Shown here piece by piece: positions 1 to 9,876 of a DNA stretch of 64,000 bases. The DNA lies in assembly GCA_016708825.1 (NCBI GenBank), contig JADJEZ010000001.1, forward strand, positions 186,001 to 250,000, read 5' to 3'. How positions within the stretch are numbered: position 1 is the stretch's first letter; the number at the start of each line of letters is the position of its first letter. A program made the position numbers and the translations under genes. The DNA comes from Betaproteobacteria bacterium (GTDB lineage Bacteria > Pseudomonadota > Gammaproteobacteria > Burkholderiales > Usitatibacteraceae). Below the pieces are notes generated by a model. That model was not told the origin of the DNA, searched no databases, and was given only the letters and a program-made list of their open reading frames with translations.

Positions 1-99
1 CGCTGGAACTGGGCGCCGAAATACGCGACCGCTCGGGGCTTTCCGGAGGTCATGGCCGTGGTCCGATTCTACCGGAGCGCGGCGAACACGGTATCGTGA
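1..99 (+). CDS. C-terminal fragment of an unrecognised protein
   Basis: An open frame runs from the first base to a TGA at 97-99, giving 32 residues that start RWNWAPKYATARG and end SAANTVS. The start lies outside the window. I do not recognise the family. The PepSY gene that follows on the same strand often sits behind a TonB-dependent receptor, but this tail does not show the usual final aromatic residue of an outer-membrane barrel. It could also be chance. Confidence 0.3.
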   Translation, partial: RWNWAPKYATARGFPEVMAVVRFYRSAANTVS

Positions 100-186
100 A
101 TGCGCCCAAACGACCGTATCATCCTGCGCACTCCAGGCCCGTGCAGCCCACGGGTCCCCCACGCGGCACCGACTCGGCCGATTCCC

Positions 187-1418
187 ATGACATTCCGCAA
201 GTCTCTTCAGAGGATCCACCGATGGTGCGGTATTGCCCTCGCCGCATTCCTCGTGCTGGCTGGCGTCACCGGCGCCTTCCTCGCCTTCCACCACGAGATC
301 GAGGCCGCGCTGGTCCCCGAACTCCACCGCGTCACGCCCGGCCCCGGCCGAGCCTCGCTCGACGAGGTGGCGGCGCGGATCGAGTCGCGACACCCCACGC
401 TCGCGGTGGGCTACTTCCTCTTCACGCCGGACGAAGGCGCAGCCATCCGCGTCATCATGAACACGCGCCGGGCGGCCGGCGAAGGCAGGCTCGACCGCGA
501 CTCGCCGAAGCCCTCGGAGATTTTCGTGGATCCCTACACGGGCGCAATCCTCGGCGAGCGCAACTGGGGCGAGTTCGGTGCGACGCGCTCTCACTTCGCC
601 CCGATGGTCTACCGGTTGCACATGAGCCTTTTCCTCGGCGAGGCGGGGCAGTGGATCACCGCAGCCGTCGCCGCGACCTGGATCGTGACGCTTCTCATCG
701 GTGCAGTCCTCGCTGCTCCGCGCCTTCGCCTCCCTGGGCAGGGCGTTCCGGGTGAAATGGCGCGCCGGCCGCGCGCACCTTCTTCGACCTGCACCGCTCG
801 GTCGGGCTCGCCTCCTTCGTCGTGCTCGTGGTCATCGCCTTCACCGGGCTCTACATGAACATCCCCGCCGTCGTGGAACCGGCGCTCGCCGCCGTGGCGC
901 CGTTCACCGAGCGCCCGCCTTCCGTGCGCACGCAGGGTGCGGCCCGGGAAGCGGTCTGGAAGGTGGGCTGGGACGCGGCCTACGGGCGGGCGCGGGCGGA
1001 GCACGCGGACGATCCCGTGGCCGGCATCGGGCGGATCGAGGCACGCGGCTACTACCAGGTGCGATTCCTGCCGCCCGGCGACATCATGGACAGCGGTACG
1101 ATCCGCTACTTCGTCGACGGGCGCGACGGCCGGCTTCTCGGCCGCTTCGACCATCGCGAGGGAACCGCAGGGGACAAGATCCGGACCTGGCAGTTTCCCC
1201 TGCACAGCGGCCAGGGCTTCGGCTTGGCGGGACGGATTCTCGTGTGCGTGACCGGGCTCGTGCCGCTGCTCCTCGCCTTCACCGGCCTTTGGCTCTGGCT
1301 GCGGCGAACGCGCCTTCGGCGCCGCTGCGGCCCTGAGCCCCGACCTACCAGCCCTGCGGCTGGATCCGGGTCGTGCGCCCGCCCGGCAGGCGCATCGTCG
1401 CCGACGACGGCCCGGTAA
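187..1418 (+). CDS. PepSY-associated membrane protein, frameshifted
   Basis: Predicted inner-membrane PepSY_TM protein, a family linked to iron or siderophore reduction next to TonB receptors. The ATG at 187 begins MTFRKSLQRIHRW, directly followed by a first membrane helix. PepSY-like segments carry DPYTGAILGERNW and later FVDGRDGRLLGRFDHR, and a last helix (LVPLLLAFTGLWLW) lies near 1255-1305. The reading passes through all three frames, with breaks near 705 and 778, and homologous sequence continues cleanly after each, so these look like single-base errors. The listed stop overlaps the 3' end of the opposite gene by about 75 bases. A different frame would stop at 1336, so the true C-terminus is uncertain. 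Confidence 0.7.
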
Positions 1419-2406
1419 AGGTGATCGAGAAGGCTCCGTCGCTGCCCGCGACCGCGGGCAGGGTGTACGGGCAGGTCACGCACTGGCCGCCGCGGTAATG
1501 GTCGAGACTCGCCGTCACCGCGACCTGTTCGCCTTCGCGCCGCAGCGGGCCGGCGGCGTAGTACCAGACGGGTTCGCCGGATGGCAGGTAGCTGAACATC
1601 GTGGCGACCATCACGCCGCGCTGGACCTGGACATTCACGCCCGTGCCCGACTCCTCCGGATTCCACCACAGCCCGTTGAAGGGCATGAAGGGCATGGGCG
1701 CCGCGCCTCCGCCGGGCTGTGCGGCGGGCCCTGGAATCGTGTAGCCGCTGAGCATCGTCACCTGCGCGCCCTCGGTCATCCTCACCATGCCGACGCCGGG
1801 CGCGTACCATGCCTCGCGCTCGACGCCGGCCCCGCGTTGCTCGCGCACGTGCAGCGCGTCGGCGAAGGTGCCCGCGGGCGTCGTGACGGGGCCGACATCG
1901 AGCGCCGTGTAGGTGCTCGTGTGCGACCGGATGCCCATCATGGAGTCGGTTCCCTGCACGGTCGCCCACCAGGAACCGTCGCCGCCCTGCCCTGGTCCAC
2001 CCATCCCCGAACGCGGCTGGACCGGATTGCGGAGGATCCATTCGGGGCTGCCGAGAGCCATCATGGAAAAGTGCGTACCCGTCGGGTCCGCGCCTGTCCC
2101 GCCGTAGTAGCGCACGCCGTCGTCGAGCCCGCGGTAGAAGTCGGTGGCGTCCGGCGCGCACGATTGGCCCGCGGCACAAACGTAGGTGGTGTGCATCGCC
2201 ACGAGATCGGCATGGCCGGCCCACGACTGCCCCCCGCGGACCGTGACGCTGCTCGACGCCCACGCTCCCCCCGCGTGCACGTATTCATACCGGGCGCCGT
2301 CGACCAACGGAAAGTAGCCCGAGGTCGACATCGAGCCACCCATCATCTGCCCCAGTGCAAGTCCCGGCACGAGGGCCGCCACCGCTACCGCAATTGCCCG
2401 TTTCAT
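1345..2406 (-). CDS. Secreted protein with C-terminal NPxESG-type domain
   Basis: A 353-residue exported protein. The chosen ATG at 2406 opens a clear signal peptide (MKRAIAVAVAALVPGLALG); the longer frame upstream of it has no signal character. The mature protein starts with a Met-rich stretch (QMMGGSMS). The last 100 residues contain NPEESGTGVNVQVQRG and SYLPSGEPVWYYAAGPL, a beta-rich repeat domain common in secreted proteins of beta- and gammaproteobacteria and of unknown function. An apparent CopR-type site lies 160 bases upstream, which suggests copper control. Specific function unknown. Confidence 0.75.
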   Translation of the reverse strand: MKRAIAVAVAALVPGLALGQMMGGSMSTSGYFPLVDGARYEYVHAGGAWASSSVTVRGGQSWAGHADLVAMHTTYVCAAGQSCAPDATDFYRGLDDGVRYYGGTGADPTGTHFSMMALGSPEWILRNPVQPRSGMGGPGQGGDGSWWATVQGTDSMMGIRSHTSTYTALDVGPVTTPAGTFADALHVREQRGAGVEREAWYAPGVGMVRMTEGAQVTMLSGYTIPGPAAQPGGGAAPMPFMPFNGLWWNPEESGTGVNVQVQRGVMVATMFSYLPSGEPVWYYAAGPLRREGEQVAVTASLDHYRGGQCVTCPYTLPAVAGSDGAFSITFTGPSSATMRLPGGRTTRIQPQGW

Positions 2407-2563
2407 GGATTTTCCCTTCAGTTGACGCCGGAAGTGCGGGCTCCGATGCCCACCCCGGGTTGTCAGGCGTTTACGGGTTCGATGCTCCACAATAATAAGC
2501 ATTCACTGATTGACGTTGCGCAATTCCGCCAAGAATGGCCGCGCTTTTTTTGCGCAACCTTGC

Positions 2564-2608
2564 ACGAAGCCTCCGAATTCGTGACGGGGACATTACGGCG
2601 CTGTAATC
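2564..2608 (-). promoter_or_regulatory. Two-repeat phased RR site and -10 (minus)
   Basis: Read on the minus strand: CGTAATG (2597-2591), four bases, CGTCACG (2586-2580), ten bases, then CTTCGT (2569-2564) in the -10 position. Another half-site lies upstream in the opposite orientation (TGTAATC on plus, 2602-2608). The geometry matches eight other sites in this window. It faces the secreted-protein gene starting at 2406. The rest of the 362-base gap between 2406 and 2769 shows no gene I can support. Confidence 0.55.
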
Positions 2609-2768
2609 ATCGCGGCGCGATGGGCTGCATGCGACCCGATTTGACTCCGTGCAAACCCGGGCTTCGTTTCTGCGACTATCCTCCCGGAGACCTCCCACAG
2701 GACGCGCTCGTGAAACCTGAACCCGACGCCCGCCGGACAATCACCGACAGTGACCGCGGAGCGGCGGC

Positions 2769-3200
2769 GTGAGCACGCGCGCTGCGGACATCGCCTGGGG
2801 ACTGGTTTTCGCGGGCTGGTTGGTCGCCGCCGCCTCCACGCTGGGCGCGCTCTTCTTCAGCGAGGTGATGGAATTGCCCCCCTGCGTGCTCTGCTGGTAC
2901 CAGCGGATCTTCATGTTTCCGCTCGTGCTGGTCTTGCCCCTGGGCCTCTTCCCGTTCGACGCGAAGGTCGCCCGCTACGCGCTGCCCCTGGCGGCGGGGG
3001 GCTGGCTGGTCGCTCTGTATCACCTGCTGCTCGTCGCGGGCTGGATCCCGGAGAGGGCCGGGCCGTGCGTGCAGGGCGTGCCCTGTTCCGAGCTGCAGGT
3101 CCAGTGGCTGGGCTTCGTGAACATCCCGTTGCTTTCGTTCGTCGCCTTTTCCACCCTGGCCGCACTGCTGGTCGCGGCACACTTTCGGAGCGCAAGATGA
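2769..3200 (+). CDS. dsbB: Disulfide bond formation protein B
   Basis: Inner-membrane quinone-dependent oxidase that re-oxidises periplasmic DsbA-type thiol oxidases. At 143 residues it is a compact member of the family with four predicted helices. The redox motif CVLCWYQR is in the first periplasmic loop, and the second Cys pair is at GPCVQGVPCSELQ. The start is a GTG at 2769, since no ATG precedes the first helix. Its TGA overlaps the ATG of the next gene (ATGA), so the two are translationally coupled and very likely form a private DsbB-DsbA pair. Location inside a periplasmic copper region fits repair of copper-damaged disulfides (inference). Confidence 0.9.
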   Translation: MSTRAADIAWGLVFAGWLVAAASTLGALFFSEVMELPPCVLCWYQRIFMFPLVLVLPLGLFPFDAKVARYALPLAAGGWLVALYHLLLVAGWIPERAGPCVQGVPCSELQVQWLGFVNIPLLSFVAFSTLAALLVAAHFRSAR

Positions 3201-3955
3201 GCAAGAAGTCCAAGCGCAACAAATCCGCACGCGAGATCCCGGCGGCAACGGCACCGGCGGCGGCAACGGCACCTGCGCCCGCCAAGTCCGTTTCCCGGAA
3301 GGGCCTTTTCGTCGGCGCGGCAATCGTTCTCATCGTCGCTTTCGTGGTGGCTACCCTCCTGTACACGTCCGAGAAACAGGAGTCCTCGCGCCAGCTCGTG
3401 CAGCAGAACGTCGAGGCGCTGGCCAGCGCGCATTCCCCCGCGAAGGGTCCGCCCGACGCCCGCGTGCACATCGTGGAATTCCTCGATCCCGCATGCGAGA
3501 CCTGCGCGGATTTCTATCCGGAAGTGAAGAAGCTCATGGCGGAGCACCCCGGCGCGATCCGCGTCTCGATGCGTCACGTGCCCTTCCACAAGGGATCGGA
3601 GCACGTGGTGCGCATCCTCGAGGCGGCGCGCGGCCAGGACCTCTACTGGCAGACGCTCGAAGCTCTCTTCGCCGCCCAGGACCGCTGGACGATCAATCAC
3701 GCGGTGCACGTCGACCAGGTCTGGCCCGCGCTTCGCGGCGTCGGGCTCGACCAGGAGCGCGTCGGGCGGGAAATGAACGGTGCGGACATCGCCACTCGCA
3801 TGGAGCGCGACATGGCGGATGCGAAGGCGCTCAACGTCACCAAGACACCCGAGTTCTTCGTGAACGGGCGACCCTTGCCGCGGTTCGGGCTGAAAGAGCT
3901 GCGCGATCTCGTGAACGACGAAGTCCGCAAGCCCGCGCGCGGCCCGGGCTCCTGA
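3197..3955 (+). CDS. Membrane-anchored DsbA-like thiol oxidoreductase
   Basis: A 252-residue thioredoxin-fold protein. A Lys-rich, Ala/Pro-rich cytoplasmic head (about residues 1-36) precedes one membrane anchor (GLFVGAAIVLIVAFVVATLL), and the rest is periplasmic. The active site is CETC within FLDPACETCADF, and the cis-Pro loop is KTPEFFVNG. Such DsbA-like proteins donate disulfides and are re-oxidised by DsbB, and the partner dsbB overlaps its start. The region upstream of the ATG in this frame (2750-3196) is out-of-frame dsbB and not part of the protein. Stop at 3953-3955. Confidence 0.88.
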   Translation: MSKKSKRNKSAREIPAATAPAAATAPAPAKSVSRKGLFVGAAIVLIVAFVVATLLYTSEKQESSRQLVQQNVEALASAHSPAKGPPDARVHIVEFLDPACETCADFYPEVKKLMAEHPGAIRVSMRHVPFHKGSEHVVRILEAARGQDLYWQTLEALFAAQDRWTINHAVHVDQVWPALRGVGLDQERVGREMNGADIATRMERDMADAKALNVTKTPEFFVNGRPLPRFGLKELRDLVNDEVRKPARGPGS

Positions 3956-3969
3956 AAAGACTTCACGCA

Positions 3970-4014
3970 TGTAATCCTGCCGTGCCCGTCCTGTCAGGGT
4001 CGCGCCCGTAGAGT
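3970..4014 (+). promoter_or_regulatory. Three-repeat phased RR promoter, site 1
   Basis: TGTAATC (3970-3976), CGTGCCC (3981-3987) and TGTCAGG (3992-3998) are spaced exactly 11 bases apart, with TAGAGT (4009-4014) exactly ten bases later as the -10. The third repeat covers the place of the -35 box, as expected for activation by an OmpR/PhoB-family regulator. It drives the small secreted protein at 4082. Confidence 0.7.
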
Positions 4015-4023
4015 GGGAACCGT

Positions 4024-4056
4024 ACCGGCCGTCGCCGGTTCCGCCCGAAACGGGCG
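4024..4056 (+). promoter_or_regulatory. Tandem stem-loop leader, copy 1
   Basis: Two adjacent perfect hairpins start about ten bases after the -10: ACCGGC/GCCGGT with loop CGTC (4024-4039) and CGCCCG/CGGGCG with loop AAA (4042-4056). The same arrangement precedes three other genes at 20.4, 20.9 and 22.8 kb. It lies in the 5' untranslated region and ends about 25 bases before the GTG start. Confidence 0.6.
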
Positions 4057-4081
4057 ACCGACCCACTCGATGGAGGCATCC

Positions 4082-4462
4082 GTGAAATTCCGCACATCCG
4101 CACTCGCATTCGGCATCACCCTCGCGCTCGGCGCACCCTTCTCGGTGCTCGCCGGAGGTTTCTGGCAGGCCACCCAGGACGAGGCCGGCTCGGCCATCGT
4201 CGTCCCCGAAATCGGCGTCCCGCAGGGCATCGCGCCGGCCAAAGCCGCGGGACTGCTGAAGAAGGGCGAGTTCTCCGTCGATCGCCAGTACGTCTACCTC
4301 GGCGGCGAGGGCGGCTGGCAGATCCGGCCGATGGAATACGCCTATGAGGGCGGAAGCTTCGCGCACGTGGATGATCCGGTCGGCCACATGCACCGGGTCG
4401 CGGACGCGAGCCCGCTCACGGCGGCCGAACGGATCGCGCTGGAGCGCATAGGCGGATCCTGA
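4082..4462 (+). CDS. Small secreted protein, paralogue family copy 1
   Basis: 126 residues: a signal peptide (KFRTSALAFGITLALG...VLAG), then a compact domain shared with copies at 20455 and 22823. Conserved blocks are DEAGSxIV, DRQYVYLG, EGGWQxRPME, HVDDPVGHM and SPLTAxxR. I chose the GTG at 4082 because GGAGG sits five bases upstream and it aligns with the paralogue starts; an in-frame ATG at 4070 would overlap that ribosome site. I do not recognise the family. No metal motif stands out beyond scattered His, Asp and Met. Promoter and leader match the other copies, so coordinated periplasmic induction is likely. Confidence 0.75.
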   Translation: MKFRTSALAFGITLALGAPFSVLAGGFWQATQDEAGSAIVVPEIGVPQGIAPAKAAGLLKKGEFSVDRQYVYLGGEGGWQIRPMEYAYEGGSFAHVDDPVGHMHRVADASPLTAAERIALERIGGS

Positions 4463-4589
4463 CCCGCGCAATGCGCAGGAGGTGATCCGGCCCGAAGCAA
4501 GCTGCGGCCCTCCGGGGCTGCGGCAGGACAGGCGGACTTGAAGGGCGCGTCGTCCGATTCGAAGTCCTGCCGGGCGATTGCGGCTCCCG

Positions 4590-5818
4590 CTACGAATCGC
4601 GTCCCTCCCGTTCCGCAGCATCCGACGCCGAGGCTTCGTTGGCGGAAGGCCCTGTGCCGCGCGTTGTCATGAAGAGCAGGAGCAACCCCGAAACGGCCGA
4701 GATGCCCGAGCCCACGAGAATCGCCAGTCGCGAAATCTCCAGCAACCGGGGTTGAGTGAACGCCAAGGCCGCAACGAACAGGCTCATGGTGAAACCGATT
4801 CCAGCCAGCATGGCGACTCCCACAGCTGTCCCCAGCCGGCGCCCTTGGGCCGCTGTGCCAGCCCCAGCTTCACGGATAGCCACGAGGCGGAGACGATTCC
4901 GAGAGGCTTGCCGAGCGCAAGCCCCAGGATCACTCCCAGGGACACGGGTTCGAACAGCGTTTCGATTGTCTCGCCCTGAAGGCGAACGCCGGCGTTGAAA
5001 AACGCAAACAGCGGCACCACGCAAAGCGCGACCCAGGGCTGCAGCCCGCGTTCGAGGGAGCGCAGCGGCGAATAGTCGCCATCGCGGCGTGCTCGCATTG
5101 GAACGCTCGCGCCGATGACGATGCCCGCCAGTGCAGGTTCGATCCCGGCTTTCCCCATCGCCACCCAGAGCACCATCCCCAGCAGCAGATAGGGCACCGG
5201 ATGCTCGAGCCCCGAACGGCCAATGATGGCCAGGCCGATGGTCGCTGCGACCGCCGCAACCAACCCGGGCGCGGAGATCCCCTGTGCATAGAAGACGCCG
5301 ATCACCAGCACGGCGCCTATATCGTCGAAGATGGCCAGCGCCATGAGAAATATCTTGAGACCGGGCGGCACCCTTCGGCCGAGGAGCGACAGGACGCCGA
5401 GCGCGAGCACCGCATCGGTGGCCGTCGGAATGGCCCAACCTCGAATGCCAACCGGATCGGAGACATTGATCGAGGCATAAATGAGCGCGGGAAACACCAT
5501 TCCGCCGATAGCGGCAAACAGCGGCAGCGCCGCTGCTCCCCTTGTCGCCAACTGGCCCTCGAGCAACTCGCGCTTCAGTTCCAGCCCGATCAACAGGAAG
5601 AACAGGGCCATGAGGAAGGTATTGATGAACTCGATCAGCGGCTCGCGAAACTCCAGGCCACCTAAACCCAGGTGCACCGGCATGTGATGAACGAGCCGGT
5701 ACCAGGGTGCGAGTTCCGAGTTGGCCGCAACGAACCCCAGAACAAGCGCGACGACGATCACCAGTCCCGAGACCGTTTCGAACCGAAAAAGACGCGAAAG
5801 CGCCGTAGCCCGCTGCAT
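4590..5818 (-). CDS. nhaA: Na+/H+ antiporter NhaA, frameshifted near 3' end
   Basis: Inner-membrane antiporter exchanging Na+ for H+. Family signatures include ALFFLLIGLELKRELL, ATDAVLALGVLSLLG and the essential AIFDDIGAVLVI (the two catalytic Asp). Twelve helices are expected. The last two (GIGFTMSLFVAALAF, LAILVGSGISAVSGLLLLF) continue in a second frame after a break near 4822, with perfect homology across it, so a one-base error is likely. The ATG at 5818 puts the first helix where family members have it; a GTG at 5854 would add 12 residues. It is the last member of the minus-strand series from copA. Confidence 0.85.
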
Positions 5819-5998
5819 GGTGCGCTTCAGCTCGTCTGAGCGCTTCGCCCGCACGCCGACCGTCGGCGCCGAACGAGGAGCGACATTGCGCTCTTGCCGG
5901 ACATTTGCGTGTCACTCCGGCCCGCCAAGCGCACCGCCAGCGCGTCACTCGGCGTACCGGGATGAGCGCCCGCGGTCGACTTCGCGATTGCTCGGGCG

Positions 5999-7274
5999 CT
6001 ACCGACCATCAGCCTCTCGCCCCCGGAGGACTGCCTGGCGGTCTAGGCATGGCGCGACCTTTCGGGCCGAAGCGTAGACGCTCAATGCGGTCAAAAGCAG
6101 CAACGCGGCGACAACCCAAAGCGCCCGGGCCTGCAGGAGGCCGAAAAGCGCCCCGCCGAAAAAGGACCCTGCCGCCTGCCCCGCGCTTCCCGCACTCGTG
6201 AGCGCTCCGAGCAGCGCTCCGGGAGATCCCCGCATTCACCGTCGCCGAATAGGCGATGATCGGCTGCAGAAAGGCAGCGCCGGCGGCGATCAATCCCACT
6301 GCGGCGGCAGCCATCCACGGTGAATCCGCTGCGGACAGCAATGCGGAACCCGCGGCCATTACAAGAAAACCCGCTGCGATCGATCCGCCCTTTGCGTTCC
6401 GGTGAATGCCCGGCATGACGAAGAGCATCAGCTGGACGGCGAGCATCACCAGCATGCATCCCGCCAGCAGCATTCCGAGCGCAGCGGTATCGATGCGCAT
6501 CTGCGACTTTCCCGCAAGGGGCAGCACCGCCTCGAACGCCCCAAGGCCGAGCAGCACGGCGAAGCCCGAAAGAAGGAACGGCGTGGCCTCGCGCCACGCG
6601 ACGGGTTCGCTGCAGCCCGTTGCGTTCGGGCGCAGCATCGACCGGGGCAACCAACGAATCACTCCGACCAGGATCAGGATCACAAATGCCGCCGCCGCAG
6701 CGACCGGAAGCCCCACGATCGCGGGCTCCAGGCGCTTCACCTCGCCGAATCGTTGCATTGCCAGGTACGCCGTTCCGCTCAGCACCGGCCCGGCCAGCAG
6801 ACCGAGCAGCGTGGCCACCGACACTCCTGCGAAAAGTCGGGCACGCCGGGGCAGGTCGATGACGGATCCCACCGTTGCCGCCACCGCAGGCAGCACCGCC
6901 CCCGCGGAAACGCCCGCTGCCGCGCGAATGAGATAGGCGCTGGTCAAGGAGTTCGCCAAGGCGAACGCCACCAATGCCGCGGCGTATCCGCCTATCCCGA
7001 CGAGCAGGATGCGTCGGCCGCCGTAGCGATCGACGAAGCGGCCCCAGAGCGGCGCGACCACGACCATTGCCAGCGGGTAGATCCCGAGCAGTGCCCCGGT
7101 GTGCAGCGCGTGCCCGGCCAACGGCGCGGGGCTGGAGACCCGCTCGATGACGAGCGGAATGAACGGCAGGACGATGCCGTAGCCAATGGCGACACCGAAG
7201 TTTGCTCCACCGAGCAGGATGAAACCCAGGCGAGTCCGTGACGCGCTCGTCCGGGCTTCCGCGTCGCCAGTCAA
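5999..7274 (-). CDS. MFS transporter, frameshifted
   Basis: Predicted 12-helix major facilitator exporter. The loop between helices 2 and 3 reads APLWGRFVDRYGGRR, the canonical MFS signature. The frame breaks near 6230, and the last helices (GGALFGLLQARALWVVAALLLL) continue in the frame ending at 5999. Only a TTG at 7274 opens the first helix (LGFILLGGANFGVAIGYG), so the start is unusual or slightly misread. Substrate is not deducible. Neighbours are a YHS metal-binding protein and nhaA. Confidence 0.75.
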
Positions 7275-7340
7275 GTCGGGTCTGTCACGGCAGCGACCCC
7301 TCCGCGCCGCAGGGCGCGACCGGCGCCAAGTCGAATCCCA

Positions 7341-7571
7341 TCAATGACAGCATCCATGGCCGCCGGAGCCCGAGTGCTTTCCGTGGTGACCACTTCCGGA
7401 ACTGCCGGGCTCGCCTTTCGCGCCGGCCACGGCGTACTTGCCGGGATCGGCCACGAAGGCATCCTTGCACTGCGTCGAACAGAAATGGTATTGGCGGCCT
7501 TCATGCTTCTGCATGAGCCCGCCGGCAACGGAATCGATCTCCATGCCGCAAACAGGGTCAGTAGCTTTCAT
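7341..7571 (-). CDS. YHS-domain metal-binding protein with His-rich tail
   Basis: 76 residues. The YHS domain (residues about 4-48) has DPVCGM and HFCSTQCKDAF, the motif found in copper ATPases and small metal-handling proteins. The tail is Gly/His-rich (SGHHGKHSGSGGHGCCH) and ends in CCH, a likely soft-metal ligand cluster. The ATG at 7571 starts directly before the YHS domain and is preceded by GGAAG. It has no signal peptide, so it probably acts in the cytosol as a copper or silver buffer near CopA, whose head has the same domain. Confidence 0.8.
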   Translation of the reverse strand: MKATDPVCGMEIDSVAGGLMQKHEGRQYHFCSTQCKDAFVADPGKYAVAGAKGEPGSSGSGHHGKHSGSGGHGCCH

Positions 7572-7658
7572 CGTGTCTTCCTTTCTTGAGCCGTGGTTGA
7601 AGTCGGGCGACGGAGCGCATTTCGGCAGGGTCATCCCGGGATCGGGCAGCAGGCGTGC

Positions 7659-8636
7659 TCAGGCTGCGGGGCGCAATGGATGCTCGACTCCGGCGCAGCC
7701 GTCCGGGGTCGGGAAACCGGAGCCTGGTGGTGCATCAGCGCCGCCACGGCGAGCGAAGCCAAGCCGTGCCGGCGCCGGATCGGCGCGCGAGGTCAGGATG
7801 ACGGGAACCGAGAATCCCACGGCAATGCCGGCGACGACTGCGCCCGCCAGGTATTCCAGGTTTTTCGCGAGGATGTTGCCGGATACGAGATCGGGCACGA
7901 GCAGGATATCGGCCTCGCCGGCCACGGGCGAGGCGATGCCCTTTTCGCTCGCGGCCCTGCGTGAGATCGCGTTGTCGAAGGCTAGCGGGCCGTCCACGAT
8001 CGCGTCCGTGATCTGACCACGCCGGGACATGAGGGACAGACAGGCGGCATCGAGCGTCGAGGAAATCTCCGGATTGACGGTCTCGACCGCGGATAGCACC
8101 GCAACCCTGGGCATCTCGACCCCGAGAAGGCGGCAAAGATCGACGGCATTCTGGAGAATCTGCGCCTTCGCGCCCAGGTCGGGCGATATGTTGATCGCCG
8201 CGTCGGTGATGGCGAGGAGCTTCGGATGACTCGAAACGTCGGCCAGGAAGACGTGGCTCACACGTCGTCCCGGAACGCGAAGGCCGCGTTCCTTGTTCAG
8301 CAGGGCGTGCATGAGTTCGTCGGTGTGGATGTTTCCCTTCATGATCGCGTCTGCCTTCCCGGCTCTCACGAGAGCGACGGCCTTCGCCGCCGCCGCCGCG
8401 TCGCCGGTTGCGGGGACGATCCAGTCCTTGCCTGCTTTCCAGTCACGCTCTTCACAGATCGTGGCGGTGGCTTTCGGCTCGCCTACCAGCAGCGGCTCGA
8501 CGAAGCCCAGCGCGTGCGCCTCGCGAAGCGTGTCTATCACCACGCCCTGGGCGGCATCCACCACCGCAACCCGGATCGGCTCCATCGCGCCAGCCTGATC
8601 GATCAGGCGCTGCAGGTGCAGTGCTTGCCCCGCCAT
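7659..8636 (-). CDS. Phosphate acetyl/butyryltransferase family protein
   Basis: About 325 residues of the Pta/Ptb fold, transferring an acyl group between CoA and phosphate. Recognisable blocks are DAIMKGNIHTDELMH, SHVFLADV, AITDAAINI and the C-terminal GEADILLVPDLVSGNILAK. The ATG at 8636 has AGGAGGGG upstream. Together with ackA it would interconvert acetyl-CoA and acetate via acetyl-phosphate. After LTSRADPAPARL the frame appears to slip by one base near 7765, since the other frame restores the usual ASLAVAAL ending. The extreme C-terminus as listed is therefore doubtful. Confidence 0.8.
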   Translation of the reverse strand: MAGQALHLQRLIDQAGAMEPIRVAVVDAAQGVVIDTLREAHALGFVEPLLVGEPKATATICEERDWKAGKDWIVPATGDAAAAAKAVALVRAGKADAIMKGNIHTDELMHALLNKERGLRVPGRRVSHVFLADVSSHPKLLAITDAAINISPDLGAKAQILQNAVDLCRLLGVEMPRVAVLSAVETVNPEISSTLDAACLSLMSRRGQITDAIVDGPLAFDNAISRRAASEKGIASPVAGEADILLVPDLVSGNILAKNLEYLAGAVVAGIAVGFSVPVILTSRADPAPARLGFARRGGADAPPGSGFPTPDGCAGVEHPLRPAA

Positions 8637-8639
8637 GGC

Positions 8640-9876
8640 CTACCCCTCCTGCGCCATTGACCGCGGCTCGAGCACCTGCCGAACGTGCCGCGCGATCATC
8701 AGCTCTTCGTCGGTCGGGATCGCCTCGACAATCACGCCGCCGGTATCGCCGGAAATCAGGCGATCGCTTCTCCGATTGCGTTCGGCGTCTATCGCGATCC
8801 CGAGAAAGTTCAGGCCCATGCAGATCTTCTCCCGGATTTCGGGAGCATTTGCCCCTGATTCCGCCCGTGAATACCAGCCGGTGCAGGCCACCCAGCGCCG
8901 CGGTCAGCGCCGCCAGGTGGCGGCGAGCCTGGTAGCAGAACACTTCGATGGCTTCCACCGCGGCAGGTTCGGCCGGCATCGCAAGCAGATCCCGCATGTT
9001 GCGGCTCACCCCGGAGACGCCGAGCAACCCGGATTCCTCGTAGAGGAGATGCCGGACGCGCTCGGCAGTCATGCCTTCCTCGGCTAGAAGAAACAACACG
9101 ACCCCCGGGTCGAGATCGCCGCAACGCGTTCCCATCGGCAAGCCCGCGAGAGCGGAAAACCCCATCGTAGTCTCTACGCTGATGCCGCCCTTTATCGCGC
9201 ACATCGATGCTCCGTTGCCGAGGTGGGCGACGATGAGCCGCTCGCGATCGATATCGAGCCCGTCCCTGCGAAGCACATCGACGATGTATTCATAGGACAG
9301 GCCATGGAAGCCGTAGCGGCGAATGCCCTTGTCGTAAAGTTCCCGCGGCAGGGCGGTCAACTTCGCCAGGCGAGGCATGCCTCGATGAAAGGCCGTGTCG
9401 AAACAGGCTATCTGAAGAAGGCCGGGGCGGGCGCTGCGAACGGCAGCGATTCCGGCGAGATTGTGTGGCTGGTGCAATGGCGCGAGCGGTACGAGCCTTT
9501 GCAGCCGTGCCTCCACCGCCTCAGTCACGACGAGCGGGCAGTCACACTCCCGCCCGCCATGGACCACCCGGTGGCCGACCGCGCTCAACTTCCGGCCCGA
9601 CAATTGACTGTCGATCGCGCCCAGGAGCAGCGCTAACGCCGTGTCGTGGTCGGGAATGTCCTCGACATTGTCGAGCACCGTCGCACCCTCGCAATCAACG
9701 GCGTGAAACCGGCTCTGCGCCAGACCGATGCGTTCGATTGCTCCCGACCAGATGCGGGGTGAAGATTCCGCCGCCCCGAAAAGGGCGAACTTCACGCTCG
9801 ACGACCCGCTGTTGATCACCAGGATCGCGCCGTTTTTCGCCGTCGACAGCGGCGGCGGGAACCTCCGCGCGGTCAT
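8640..9876 (-). CDS. ackA: Acetate kinase, frameshifted
   Basis: ATP:acetate phosphotransferase, about 410 residues. Motifs in order are NSGSSSVKF (phosphate site), VGHRVVHGG, IACFDTAFH, RRYGFHGLSYEY, HLGNGAS, MGTRCGDLDPG and the adenosine loop FTGGI. Just after this loop, near 8857, the frame shifts and the usual C-terminus (SGANAPEIREKIC...IPTDEELMIAR) follows in another frame. A single-base error is the simplest reading. The ATG at 9876 overlaps the stop of the upstream DUF3141 gene (ATGA), and only four bases separate it from the phosphotransacetylase-like gene. Confidence 0.88.

Noticed and set aside
4013..4081. Upstream extension of the secreted protein to an earlier ATG
   Set aside because: It would translate the predicted promoter and stem-loop leader, and the paralogues start at the later codon.
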